From Cycas panzhihuaensis (lineage: Eukaryota; Cycadophyta): a stretch of DNA of 64,000 bases. The notes beneath the pieces are model-generated. The model saw only the letters and a list, made by a program, of their open reading frames with translations, did no database searches and had not been told where the DNA came from. The stretch spans positions 119,605,741-119,669,740 of the forward strand of contig CM041465.1 in the NCBI GenBank assembly GCA_023213395.1. The letters are read 5' to 3'. This document shows positions 52,367 through 64,000 of the stretch, one piece after another; the first letter of the stretch is position 1, and each line of letters starts with the position of its first letter. Made by a program: the position numbers and the translations under genes.

Positions 52367-54789
52367 ATGATGACGATTAGGCCAGATCCAGTGAGTGGAT
52401 CCTATAAAACCTAACCCATCTCATGATACTAATTTTGTTGCTTTTTGTAAATTTTCGTGTAGATTTTTAGGCCCCATATGGGTGAAAAATGACCTTTCAG
52501 AGTCTGAATCGGATCTAGAAAGAGGCGAGACCATGGCATTAGCAGCCTTAGTCCTGGTGGGCCCCGTTGGGGCTCGCTCAAACAAATTTTTGTTGTTTTT
52601 TAGGTAGAAAACCCCTCTTTTTTTTTGGGGGGGGGGGGGGGGGGGGGGGTGCCATTCGCACCGCGAAAAAGATCGCGATGCCATGATCTTTACCGCGAGG
52701 CCCCGATCACCGTGGGACCCAGGTCAAACTCCATGGTACCACGAAATTTGGCCCAGTGCGAAGGAAGCACTGCGGAAAAAAAGAAGATAGGGGCTCGAGG
52801 GGCCCCAAATCTTGATTAGATGGATCTGAGAGATAGCCTAGAGGCTGAGAGGTGAGTGTAAGCTAGGTTCTGACTAGTTTTCATGGTGTTTGCAAGTTGT
52901 GATCACGGTAGACAACCGCGAAAACATAGGGATGGCTATGTTAAGTTTCATAGAGATGATGACTCAGGAGAACAAGGGAGTCCTACGGAGATGTGGCCTG
53001 TTGAAGGTCATGAGGATGCCTTAGTATATATCAGACCAGAGGCTTTCGATAGACATCGTGTCACACTGGGATCAGAGGAGGCATGTTTTCCACCTACCCC
53101 AGGTGGGAGACATGACAGTGACACCAGAAGATATTAGATGACATCGGGAGTGCCGACGATCGGGAGGCCAAGAGTAATCGAGCGCTACCTAGCAATGAGG
53201 TAACACATAGGAAGGCATCAACATTCTTTACAGGTTTGGACAGATGGGAGAGGTGAGGGATTCCTCTCCAAACCATGGTGATATCAGGGGTTCCTCGAGT
53301 ACGTAAGTTGATTACTTTATATATTCTGTTTCGGGTTTCCCAGAAACAGAACTATAGGGACATCCCTAGGGGATGGATAGATGTAGTGCACCGTTGCGAG
53401 GCCGGTAAGAGGATGGACTGGGGTACCCTCATAGCGGTAAACCTCGTTACACAGCTAGACGCCATTAAGACAATAGGTCAGGGAGGGCTGTCATACAGCA
53501 CATTATTACAGTGTTAGTTTTTGGATCATTTTGGGGCAGTGGCACTAGCGGGGGGACCACACCCTATTGCAGAGTAGGCCCCGATGGTCCATAGATGGTA
53601 GACTAGACTGAGAGGGACACAGGACCAGGCCCACGTCTGACGCTCAGTGGAGGCTACATCGCTAGACCTCCTCACCATGATAGATTATATAGCAGATCCA
53701 TACAGGGCAGTGAGGTGGGACAATGATGATGAGGTAAGTGGAGCAGGGGTGCTCCCAGGAGATGATGAGGATGGAGACAAAGGAGATGGGGCTAGCCCAT
53801 CACGGCTTGTAGGAGAGGCAGGTCCATCAGGGACAGTAAGTGAAGGAGTAGGGCCATCTGGGACTGTTGGCGAAGAGGCAGGCCCATCAGGAGCTGTAGA
53901 GGAGAGCAGGGGGCTAGTGACAAAGCCCCGCAGGCTACAGATTATGAGGAGATCCAGGGAGGTGATGGCAGAGCCAGTTCTAGAGAGGAGAGAGGCCCTA
54001 GTGAAGGAGGTACCAGAGGAGGAGGTACCGGCAGCTGGCAGAGTGCTAGAGGGGGAGGCAGTTGCCCGAGTCAAGGAGCCAACCACCGCACTAGGTGAGA
54101 CATAGCCATTTCCTGTCGTCATTTGATTGCCACATATATATGTAGTTTGATTTTGGTTTAATTTGATATCCATAGGTATGTACTAATACATGGCATGCTA
54201 GATCATAGGTACCGCAGAGATTCAGCAGTTGGTGGACGCTATGGTAAGGGAGATGTTCCCTCAAGTGTATGCAGAGGGGCAGCCACCCATCTAGGCTGAG
54301 GATGCACCCAGATCGGCTGGTGCCCACATGGCAGCATTCACCCCATTGGCAAGGGTGAGAGATATATGGGCTGCAAAGTCCTAGGAGCATATAGCATTCA
54401 GGGGATAACTACAACGAGAGCTGGAGGAGACTTGGGGCGAGTGAGATGCACTGCAGAGTCACATACAGACTTTAGAGGCTCAGGGAAGAGCAGGCAGAGA
54501 GGTAGAGAGTAGGATTCAGATAGCGATCCTAGAGGAGCGTCTCTGAGGAGTAGAGGGTGAGAGAGATCATATCCAGGCTCGATACGATCAACTAGTGGAT
54601 CAGGTGGCATCGAGGTCGAGCTGAAGCAGGACACATACCTACACAGTGGTGATGACACTAAGGAGGCCACGTGATGAGGGGAGCAAGGCAGGGATCTCAC
54701 GGAGATCTAGGAGGAGTCTCAGAGGGATGTAGTCCCTAGGAGAGGGATCACACCGACCAGGAGATGGTGCCCCAGGAGTAAGGCAATAG
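52367..54789 (+). pseudogene. antisense PMD-like gene, element C copy, three exons
   Basis: Opposite to element C. Exons are 52367-52390 (MMTIRPDP), 52896-54094 and 54209-54789. Intron 1 (505 bp) has donor CCA|GTGAGTG; its acceptor has decayed from CAG to CAA. Intron 2 (54095-54208) has donor CTAG|GTGAGAC and acceptor ATCATAG, splitting a Gly codon (G|GT) exactly as in A. Exon 2: ENIGMAMLSFIEMM, then HVFHLPQVGDMTVTPEDI, a frame change near 53135, RVRKLITLYILF, YSTLLQC, and a long acidic, Gly/Pro/Ser-rich linker with three GPSG(T/A)V repeats. Exon 3: EIQQLVDAMVREMFP..YAEGQPP, then a coiled-coil-like run (LEAQGRAGREVESRIQIAI, LEERL) and SRTHTYTVV. Several stops. Full-length product would be near 600 residues. 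Role unknown; plant mobile domain proteins act in transcription and transposon silencing, and PMDs also occur in transposons. Confidence 0.7.
52627..52649 (+). repeat. 23-nt G homopolymer in intron 1 (C)
   Basis: A run of 23 G follows a run of T. A and B have only five or six G at the aligned place. It is a local expansion, possible G-quadruplex, or an assembly artefact. Confidence 0.85.
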
Positions 54790-55401
54790 TAGGATAGGAT
54801 ACATGCATTTGATTTTGACAGGGGAAAGCACGGGCCTCTAGGGGGTCACATGTATAGAGTCATATGATTGTACCCCCCTGCAAGGATATCGACTTCCCAT
54901 AGATGATGTACCATGCCATATGTATGACATGACACACAATTTTGATATATATATATATAGACGGGGCAATTGGCGTCCCATTTTGATATGTATGTTTTGT
55001 TATGTATACTTTATTATGTGATACACGTATTTCCTTCCATGCATGGACATATACCTAACAGGAGCACACACGACCACCATGAGTAGAGGTGATAGACATA
55101 TGTAGGGTTAGGAAATAGGGTGACATGCATGCCCACAGAGGAGCATAGTAGGATATGCAAAGGAAATACCGAGCGAGAGGGGAAGTAACGATACTCTAGA
55201 GCATCTTCCTAACTGGGGGATACCCAAATAGGAGGACAAGGTCCCAAGGAAAAACGGGGACAAGGGTTCCATGGGAGGAACCAGAAGGAAACAAAAGAGG
55301 CCATCCTAAATCATCATTCCACTCGTGGCTGGGAGGAACAGGAACAAACTTAAGATGGTAGTTTAGGCTCATTTCGGAGTGAGGGTGAGGTGATGACAAG
55401 G
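54790..55401. other. convergent spacer between antisense gene and integrase (C)
   Basis: Tail-to-tail spacer with an AT dinucleotide run near 54943-54960. No coding frame. Confidence 0.45.
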
Positions 55402-58400
55402 TCACGAGTAAAATTTCTTAAGGAATTTCCCATTAATGACTTTCTCAAATTCAAGACCCTCTAGGGTGGCAATCCTATAAGTGCCATTACCGAGGCTCTC
55501 GATAATGACGAAGGGGCCAACCCATCTGGGTTTGAATTTGGTCAAACAGTCATGAAGGTACTCTAATTTGAGGACATGGTCCTTGTGAAATAAAGGATGG
55601 GAACGAAGATGTTTATCATAGGTCCTTTGTGAGCGAGCTTTGGATGCTATGTTAGCCTGGTAGGTGGCTAAACGTCTCTTATCCAAAGCTTTGAGGTCCA
55701 GGAGATGAGCTTAATGGATCGACTCCTCATCGACGAGACCCCGAAGAGAAACTCGTAAGGAAGGGATCTCCACTTCCAATGGGAGTACCACCTCAGTATT
55801 GTAAACTAGGGAGAATGGGGTCATTCCCGTGGCAGAGCGAATAGAGGTGCAGTAAGCCCACAAAGTGGAAGGGAGCTGCAGGTGCTAGTCCCTTTGAGAC
55901 TGAGTGACAGTTTTCTTTAAGATATTAATGAGAGTCTTGTTGAATGACTCTACCTGACCATTTGCCTGGGGGTAGTAAGAAGAGGACGTTTTGTAAGAGA
56001 TTTTAAATTTCTCATAAAGCTCATCCATCTCCTTGTTACAAAAGGGGGTTCCATTGTTAGTAATTAGGACATCAGGAATCCCAAAACAGCAAATGATATG
56101 CTGGAAAACGAAGGTAGCTATCATTTTACCAGGAGTAGTAACTAGAGGAATGGCCTCCGCCCATTTGGTAAAGTATTCCGTAGTAGTCAAGATAAACTTG
56201 TATTGCAACGAGGAGGGTGGAGAGATAGCCCCGATGAGGTCTAGCCCCCACTGGGTGAAAGGCCACGAAGATATGATGGAGTGAACAGCCTCGGAAGGCA
56301 CATGGGAGATATTAGGATGTTCTTGACATCGCTGACATCTCAGGGCAAAAGCATGGGCATACTTAAAGAGGGACGGCCAAAAGTAACCCATACAAAAGAT
56401 ATTCTAGGCTATAGACTAGCCCCTAAAGTGGCCCTCACAAATACCATGGTGGCATTTACAGAGTATTTGGTCAGCTTCGTCGGTAGTGACACAGCGGAGG
56501 AGGATCCCATCGAAGGACCTCTTGTACAATACTTCGTCCATGAGAAAGTATTACCTAGTAAACGTCTGGATGCGAGATCTAACTTTACTACTAGTATCAG
56601 GGCAGTATTGTTGTTGTATGAGATACCATATAACGTCGTTATACCACTCATTGTCAATGAGTAGATGGGGAGAGACATCCTGAATAATCAAGATGGACTG
56701 ATCAGGAAGGGAATCGTCAACGGGGGTATCGAGCGAGTTAGGAATAGGGGCATCTACGAGCTGCTCGGCCACTACCATTCCCTTCTTTGATTTTCGGTTA
56801 ACGATAAGAAAGTCAAACTCTTGAAGTAGGACGGCCCAACAGCCAACCCTACCCATCAAATCCGAATGAATAAGCAAATACCGCAAGGGATCAGACTGGA
56901 TGATCACCTTAATGGTATTACTAAGCAAGTAATGTCTAAACTTCTTGGTCGCATGGACTAAGGAGAGACATTCTTTCTTGGTAGGAGAGTAATTAAGTTT
57001 AGTAGCCACGAGAGTATGGCTGATGAAGTAAATGGCCCTCTCGACTCCTGAGTCATCCTCCAGAGCCAACATAGCACCGAGGGACTCGTCAGTCGCTGAG
57101 GTATAAAGAACGAAGGGCCTATCGAAGTGAGGGGGTGCCAACGTAGGAGTGGAAGTGATGGCTTCCTTAAGTCCTTCGAAAGCTTGTTGGGTCTTGTCAG
57201 ACCAAACAAAGGGGGCTCCCTTCTTTAATAGGTTCATAAGGGGTTTGGCACTCACAACGAAGTCTGCCAAGAAGTGCCTAAGGAAACCAAGCCTTCCTAG
57301 AAATAACTTGATCTGTCATTGGGTTCTAGGAGGCGACATGTTAAGGATTGCCTTGACTTTGTCAGGGTCAATCTGGATTCCTTGTTTTGATACAAGAAAT
57401 CTAAGGAGTTTGCCAGAGGTAATGGAAAACACACACTTAAGCAGGTTTAGGCTAACATGATACTTGCGACATCGCGTGAAGATAGCCCGCAAGTCAGAGG
57501 GATGATGGGCCCTGACATATGAGAGACCCATCATGTCATCCATGAAAACCTCCAAGGTGTTATCAATGAGGTCATGGAAGATGAAATGCATCGCTCTTTA
57601 ATAAGTAGCACCTACATTTTTAAGACCGAAGGGCATTGCCTTATAGGCAAAGGTACCCCACGGGGTAGTGAAGGCCATCTTGTGGCAGTCTTTTGGAGAT
57701 ATCTAGATCTAGCTGTAGCCAGAGAATTCATCTATCAAGGACATAACTTCGAATCTAGTGGTTCAATCAATGATTTGATCGATGAAAAGGAGTGGAAAGT
57801 TGTCCTTAGGACAAGTGTTATTAATGTCACAGAAATTGACACATATATGGATGGTCTCATTCTTTTTAGCAACGGGAACAATGTTGGATACCTACTTGGG
57901 GTAATCAATGGAGATGATAAGTCCATCATCCAACAACTTCTCAACCTCAATCTTTACGGTGGCCAAGAGCTTAAGGTGAAGAGGACATTACTTCTGGTGC
58001 ACAGGATAGGGACCATGAATAGTAGTGAGATTATGAGTGACAATGGAGGGGTCAATTCCCTTCATACCAGAATAGTCCCATGCAAAGACGTCCCGAAACT
58101 CCTGGAACAAAAGGGAATACTCCCTTACCTCATCAGGAGAGCATTCAATCCCAGCCTTAATGACCTTGCCAGGGCTAAGACTATGTCCTGGGTTGCCCCC
58201 ATGCATATGGCATTCCCCTCCTCGAAGTGGAGAGGGGCAAGGTCTACAGGAAGAGGTGGAATAGGGAATGGGATTGGGTTAGTGAGTGTGGACCCAATCG
58301 CAAGGATCTTCTGGTGGCCAAGCCTATGGTGACCAGAAGGCAAGTTAGGCGCGAAGCCCGCTAGGTGCTCGAGCAAGGCTTCATCATCTTTGAAGTAATC

Positions 58401-61400
58401 CACCCCATGGATGACCTTACTCCAAATAGATGAAGTGCTAGAGGAAGTGGGGATAATGGGACTGTGATGGTCATCAGATTGCCCATCTTCCTCAGGAGAC
58501 TCTAGGGGAGAGTCTCGAAGGTGCTCTATGGAAGGAGCAAAAGGAAGTTCCTCAAAGCCATCACCTGCAGGGGGTGATGAAGAGGAAGAACCAATTGTGG
58601 ATGAGTCAATACGAGCAATGACATGTGACATAGAAGAGTGACTAGTCTCACCAATGGGAGAAGTTCTAGATGGGGATCTAGACCAGGATGGGCGCAACCT
58701 ACTAGTGTGGAGGAAAGAAACGGGGTGAAGACAATCCTCATCCTCATCGTGAGACTCGTCGTCACTAAACGAGGTGAGGTACCCATAGTTTCCAACACCA
58801 ATAGGAGCAAAGCGTGTGAGACTAGAAGAAGAAGATGTGGGATCTTCTTCAGTGTGAGATGGATTGGGTATACCAATGGAGTAAGCTGAGGCATGAGTAG
58901 AAGGGCCTTAGCTCACCTGATTAACAGGGCAAACTTGTTTGGCAGGTGGGCATTCGCGGGAAACAACCCTCATTCGTCTATCATGGACGAATTTAAGTTG
59001 CCCCCAAAGGGTCAAACACACGGCTCCTATCTGGTCAACCCATGGTTGACCTAAGAGGAGATTATAATCGATGTCAATGTCGAGGACTATAATGCTAGCG
59101 AGGACAGTCTTGCCCTCGAGAGTGAGTAGGATCGTGATAGATCCTAATGGGCTTTTCACTATCGTCGTAGCTTTGGCATCGCCATGGAATAGGTTCCAAG
59201 GTAGAAATACCAAGCTCTTACATAACACATAAGGGCATGGCATTCACAGAAGAACCATTGTCGACAACAGTCCTTCGCAAGATACAGTCGGGTGTACCAA
59301 TGGTAATGGTGAATGGGAAGTTCCATTGATGTTTCCTTTCACACACAGGAGGAAGGTCCTTAGGATAAAAAAAAATAATAGGTTCATGACTTTGGGTGAC
59401 ACCCAAAGCGTAGATGGGCGCATCATTTGATCCTAAAGCTTCCAAAAGGAGAGCTCGTTGCTCAAGACAACTCCTCAGAACATCTACCAAGGACATTCTC
59501 GCACCGATAGTATAGAGTTCGTTGACGATAGAGAAAGGCTTACCCTTCACAGTAGGCTGGGTAAGTGCCCTTCAAAAATTATAACGACTGAGACGCACGG
59601 GAATGGCCTTGGGAAAAAGTGGCACTTCCAGAGGAGGATTCTCCAGAAGAGGATCAGAATGAGGAATAAAAGAAGAAGCACCAGCTGCTTCTTTGGTGGC
59701 GTGAGACCGAGTAAGGGCATACAAATGAGTAGCCTCAAGCATTTGGATCGCCTTCTTTTCCTTATTTTAGGACTACAAAGATAAAGGAGTGAGTTGGTTA
59801 GGAGAACGTAAGGAAGAGGATGAATCATGGGTGCCCTTCCCTTTATCACGGGAAGGACAAGAATTCAGTGACCTTCCTCAGTTCCGGTTGTTTTTGGATT
59901 AAGTGTTGCGATCACATTCCCCATATTTGGGGAATAGATCCTTATGGACCAGTTGGTCTAGATTGGGCCTCAAGGCCCGTTTAGGGGAGGAGTTACCTCG
60001 AGGGGCATCCTTAGGATGCCGGGCCCTACAACGTGAGTCATCATGAAAGCACTACCCATGAATGGAGCACCACTTCTTCTCAAGCGAAGGATCTGTCTTC
60101 CTCACTTAAGAGGACTGGGTATTTCCATTCCTGGGGAGGGGATCTGGTTAGCTTGTTGAATTTATTTATTAGAGGTTGGCGATGAAGGGGCGTGTAACTT
60201 ATGCTCCTTCATCGTACGTTCAAATGAACGTATGGTGGATGTGAGCAGATCTAAGGTCTTCTCAATTGGATGAGAAGAAGACCTAGAAGACTGTTGCAGT
60301 TTAGTATCCTTAGTTGGAGGTGGTGCCTCCCGCCGCTGTGAGGGCTTGAGAGGCTTCTTGAGTCCAGCCTGGATCTCAATAGCTTCAAGCACTAAGCACT
60401 TTACAATAGCAGAGTTGCATGTGGTCGCCCCCTTCTTGAGGACTTCCACATGTACTTCATGATGAAGTGCGTTAACGAAAAAGTCCCTCTTCAACTCCTC
60501 AGGCAACGTGGCCTTAGTGGAGTGAAGAAGGTCATGAAATCATCGCACAAAGTCATGATTCATCTCATCGTGACCTTGTTTGAGTGATAGGAGGGATTTC
60601 ATTCTGCTTTCAAATGGACAAGCTACATTAAAGTAGTTGATGAATTCATCTACCAATTGCTAGAATGAAAAGATAGAATGAGCAGGAAGGCGATAGAACC
60701 ATTTCAGGGCATCGCCTTGTAAAGATCAAGGGAACAATTTCATGAAGATATGGTCATAAGCCCATTAATTAATACACGCCATAGAAAAACTACGGACGTG
60801 CTCCGCTGGGTCTTGTGAGGAAGTTCCGTCAAATTTAGGAACTTCAGGAGGATGAGGCAGCAGATTAGTTCTTAATGCCTCAACAGATAGTGGCATCAAT
60901 CAATAGTCCATAAAGGGACGTGCCCTTGTATGGACCGTAGGATCGACAAATAGAAATGAGCAAGGAATGGATGGGGGTGGTAAACCTATCCCTCCTTGGG
61001 GAAGCGCCCCTTGCTAAAAAGGGACTTGAGGATAAGTACCTTGAAAGGAAGCTAGGTTCCTTTACGAAGGTGCAACGTAAAAGGCTACGCTAGATGGTGG
61101 GAAAGAAGGGTGTGGAACTGGGTTTTGCCCATATGGGCCACCTATAGGTGGTGCAACTCCATATGGGTGTAGTGGGTCTACACCATAAGTTAAAATGTTG
61201 TTCCCTTTACCCTGCCCCCGAGGTTGAGAGATATAACCTAGGGGTATGTAAAGGGAAGAACCACTAGGTTGGTTTTGGGGATATGTGGGAGCGGGTCCCA
61301 TATGACTAGCGGCTGAAGACCTAGTAGGACCTGTAGGCCTACTAGAGTACGCATGCGCCACATTATGGGATGGCATATTAGCTTGACTAGGAAAGGGTAT

Positions 61401-62069
61401 GCTAACCCCTAACTAAGGGAAAGACATACCACGAGAGGGTCCTGAAGAGCTAGGACCATGGTGAGAGATGGAAGGTGCGGCATTCATCCCCAAGGTTGGT
61501 GTAGGAATGGAGCAGGATGAATACGTTGGAACAAAAAGGTTACTCGTAGTAGGAGGGGCAAGTGCAGATGAAGAAGGTGGTAAAGGAACGGATGAAGAAG
61601 GCGCTCCACCACGTAAAACATCTTCAAACCACCTAGGACGTGATTGAAGATGAGCCGCTCGAAAGCACTCGCTAATAGCTTCAACCACATCAGCGGGAGG
61701 GGTATCTACGCGACCATAAGAGGTGGATGGGACCTCGAATGATGTAGACCCCTTAGGGTGCTGCTCATAAGAATCACCAATCGAATGGTGGACCTCAAAA
61801 GAAAGTGGGTCTTCTACCGCATGGGTAGAAGGATGGATATCGAGGGGGTGATATTGGTCGTCTGGGTAGAAAAGAGGATCGTCACCCTCTTAGGTGGATC
61901 CTGGAATAGATGCTGGGAATTTATGAGTTCCCGATGCAAATGTGTGATAGGCCCAATCAGAAGGGTATCCTTCTATGGTCGAATCAGAATCTGACAATGA
62001 AAGAGGACGATAATTGGGATCTTCTAACAATGGAGGCAAACCATGTAAGCGATGAGAAAAGCGTCGCAT
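55402..62069 (-). pseudogene. gag-protease-RT-RNase H-integrase polyprotein, element C
   Basis: ATG at 62069 (MRRFSHRLHGLPPLLED). Gag: Pro/Ser-rich N-terminal half, PPHP-type region VEALRTNLLPHPPEVPKF, LHSTKATLPEELKRD, and a C-terminal part to about 59.9 kb. Protease: RTVVDNGSSVNAMP near 59.26 kb. RT: FMDDMMGLS near 57.54 kb with both Asp intact. Pol RNase H: LYTSATDESLGAM near 57.1 kb, first Asp replaced by Ser. Integrase: CQRCQEHPNISH, GLDLIGA, VLITNNGTPF (second Asp is Asn), GQVESFNKTL, ending KFLKKFYS. The pol half (57.6-55.4 kb) stays in one frame with few stops and is the cleanest of the three copies. Gag and protease show frame changes near 59.9-59.2 and 58.2 kb. Confidence 0.88.
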
Positions 62070-62217
62070 ACAAAGCTTACCAACACTTTAGAAGAAGGAA
62101 AGAGCCATAAGTAGTGCATGTTGGGGGTTGCCCAACGAAGGAGATAAAGTGCAAGGAACCACTAGAAGGTAGTAATACCAACAGGAAGGGATGAAGACTA
62201 GCTCCCTTATTGGCAAG

Positions 62218-62235
62218 TCCCCAGTATGGTCGCCA
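62218..62235 (-). promoter_or_regulatory. primer binding site, element C
   Basis: Minus strand TGGCGACCATACTGGGGA, one base after the LTR end GCATCCA. Least decayed of the three Tat primer sites. Confidence 0.75.
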
Positions 62236-62236
62236 G

Positions 62237-64000
62237 TGGATGCGTGTCTATGGGATAACCACCTAGCTATGTAGGAATAACGAAGATGATCGATAGCAGT
62301 ATCGAGGTGCAAATAGAAACCTACAAGCAATGCGATACCCAACTACCTAAGGGTGGTTCCCCACTTCGATTAGGAAGAGGGAAGGCGAAAAGGTAGCCTA
62401 GATAGATTCTGGAGGAGAGTCCTCCCACCCTTGGGTGGCCAGAAGGAGAGGAAGAGGATTCTCAAAGGTTTTCGTAAGGCAGAAGGAAGCAAATAGGAGC
62501 AAGGTAGGCAAATAGCCTATGACTAATACCTTCTCGGTTATCCGACTAAGCGAAGAAAACCGAGGGAAGAGGAAGGGAGTGGGAACGATCAATCGATCCA
62601 AAGCTCCCCCCTTGAGGGTGCAACCAAGAGGAACGAGGGTGCTAAGGTACGCACAAGTAAACCAAATCAAATACGATAAGCCAAGGGAGCAAAGGAAAGG
62701 TTTACAAGCTAAGGGGAAAGGCTAAGGGAAAAACTTCCTAAGAGCCCTTTCCTAAAATAGGTATGGTATGTAAAATATAACATATAAAATGCAGACAAAA
62801 AGAAAGAGTTGATTCCCTTTTCCTTTTATGTTGTCTAATTACTACTATGCAAACCTTTTCAAAAGAGAGAGAGTGAAATGAAACAAGGGCGCATACCCGA
62901 GATGAAGGCGCAGTCGAAGCAGTGACGCTTCCAGAAGATGTCCAAATCATTCCACGAAGCAACGACGGAGGGTCACGATAGGGTGAAGCGTGGGGCTTCC
63001 TTACCTTCCCCGAAAAGCGACACTAAAGTGCCGAAAATGAAAAGGAAAGCAATAGTGGAAAATAAAATGCTACGATAAAATACAAATAAATGCACTTACC
63101 CAAGAGAAAAGAGGGAGGAGAAGTTCCTCGCATCTTTCTTTTACCTACAAGTAAGCGCAAAGATTCCCTTCCAGAGAAAGGAGGCTAGCAACACAAGAAA
63201 GAGCACCAAAAACATATATATATGTATATGCCAAAACTAAATCTCTATACATATATGTTAGTACTCATAAATCATAAGGTTACAACAATAAATTATAGTC
63301 AAAAACACCTAAACAGAAGGTATGTAAATAGGTGAGCCTCAAAGTGACCCACCTCCTACAACGGGAAACCCTACCCTCCCTCAAGAAGCCATAGGGCAGT
63401 GAGGATATGGCTATATAGCTAGCTATAAGCAGGGGTAGCAAAGGTGCAAAAGAGCCCAAGGAAATCCTCAATGAGCCGGAGTGCTATAGGGAGCAAACCA
63501 GACCATTGAGAGAAGGGTTGATCTAGGAAGAGTTTCTGGGGCTTATGCGTTGCTCAGATGAAAGAAATGGGCCTACAAACTAGCGTTGCAATAGGTGCAA
63601 ATGCTGGTTTCAGCGACTAGAAATGGTCCTCTAATCCTTTGCCCACTCCAAGAATAGCACGGGGGCAAAAGAGGAGGGTTTGGAGGGTGGAAGCCTCTTA
63701 GGGAGCGTAAAGGTGGTACAGAAACCACCCAGCTCTATCCCAAACCCTATGGAGTCCTCTTTGGCCACTATCCTAGGTGTGAAACACAGGAGAAGAGGCT
63801 CAAGCAATAGAGGAAAATCAAAGAGAAAATAAGGAACAAACTCTTGAAACAAGGAGAAGAAAGCTAGTGACAAACATACACAAATCTGGGCATAAACTAG
63901 GAAAAGAAATGACTTTAAATCAATAAATACCTCGAGAGAAAGTGGGAGGCATTTGCCTCTGCAAAATCCTACTGAGAAGAGGCTAGAAAACCTGAGAAAA
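62237..64000 (-). repeat. 5' LTR of element C, cut by window end
   Basis: On the minus strand it ends ATAGACACGCATCCA. It aligns with 48311-50060 from 62448 onward. Its promoter region lies beyond the window. Confidence 0.88.

Larger units (their letters stand above)
48311..64000 (-). mobile_element. Tat-type Ty3/gypsy element C (right end off window)
   Basis: Minus-strand relative of B with the same internal order: 5' LTR from 62237 to beyond the window, PBS, gag-pol (62069 to 55402), antisense gene (52367-54789, plus), RNase H (51658 to 51236), 3' LTR (50819 to 48311). The outer 211 bp of the 3' LTR are missing relative to 62237-62447, so no target duplication can be read. Confidence 0.9.

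Noticed and set aside
1-64000. host genes, tRNA, rRNA, CRISPR or bacterial features
   Set aside because: None seen; every recognisable coding region belongs to a retroelement. The tRNA-like matches are primer binding sites.

Overview
The window is plant repeat DNA, most likely an intergenic region of a seed plant with a large genome. The evidence is Ty3/gypsy elements of the Tat type (about 16-18 kb, LTRs of 2.7-3.1 kb, two RNase H domains), copia elements primed by initiator tRNA-Met, and no host gene, rRNA or tRNA. Every coding region carries stops and frameshifts; most stops look like C-to-T decay (CAG to TAG, TGG to TAG, CGA to TGA). The species cannot be named from the sequence.

Layout. 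1-2286 is the 5' end of a chromovirus-like Ty3/gypsy element on the minus strand (LTR, primer site, gag), here called F. 3043-48310 is a nest four levels deep. The outermost element, D, is an old minus-strand copia-type element with copia gag and no visible pol. Its gag is split by Tat element A (3690-43292, minus). A's gag-pol is split by copia element E (15959-37565, plus). E's left LTR is split by Tat element B (16361-32656, plus), which has a perfect 5-bp target duplication (CTTTC) and TG...CA ends. A 676-bp LTR-PBS-LTR miniature (44296-44971) lies in D's leader. From 48311 to the window end is a third Tat copy, C (minus), whose outer LTR end and D's LTR are both truncated at the junction.

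The three Tat copies (A, B, C) share one architecture: LTR, PBS, one gag-protease-RT-RNase H-integrase frame, then a gene on the opposite strand, then a separate sense-strand RNase H of the archaeal-like type, then LTR. The antisense gene is the most interesting object. In all three copies it has a TATA box (CCTATATAAGG) 167-169 nt upstream of the same ATG, an 8-codon first exon, and a phase-0 GT-AG type intron of 483-505 bp. The second exon resembles the plant mobile domain (FHLP..GD.T.T motif, TLLQCW motif). A and C also have a second small phase-1 intron inside a Gly codon, followed by a coiled-coil exon. It looks like a complete host-like transcription unit carried backwards inside a retrotransposon, an orientation in which its introns would survive reverse transcription.

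How the parts would have worked together (inference): gag-pol makes the particle and copies and integrates the element. The extra RNase H would supplement a pol RNase H that has lost its first catalytic Asp. The antisense gene, driven by its own promoter, could act on silencing or on host chromatin. None of the copies here looks able to make intact products.
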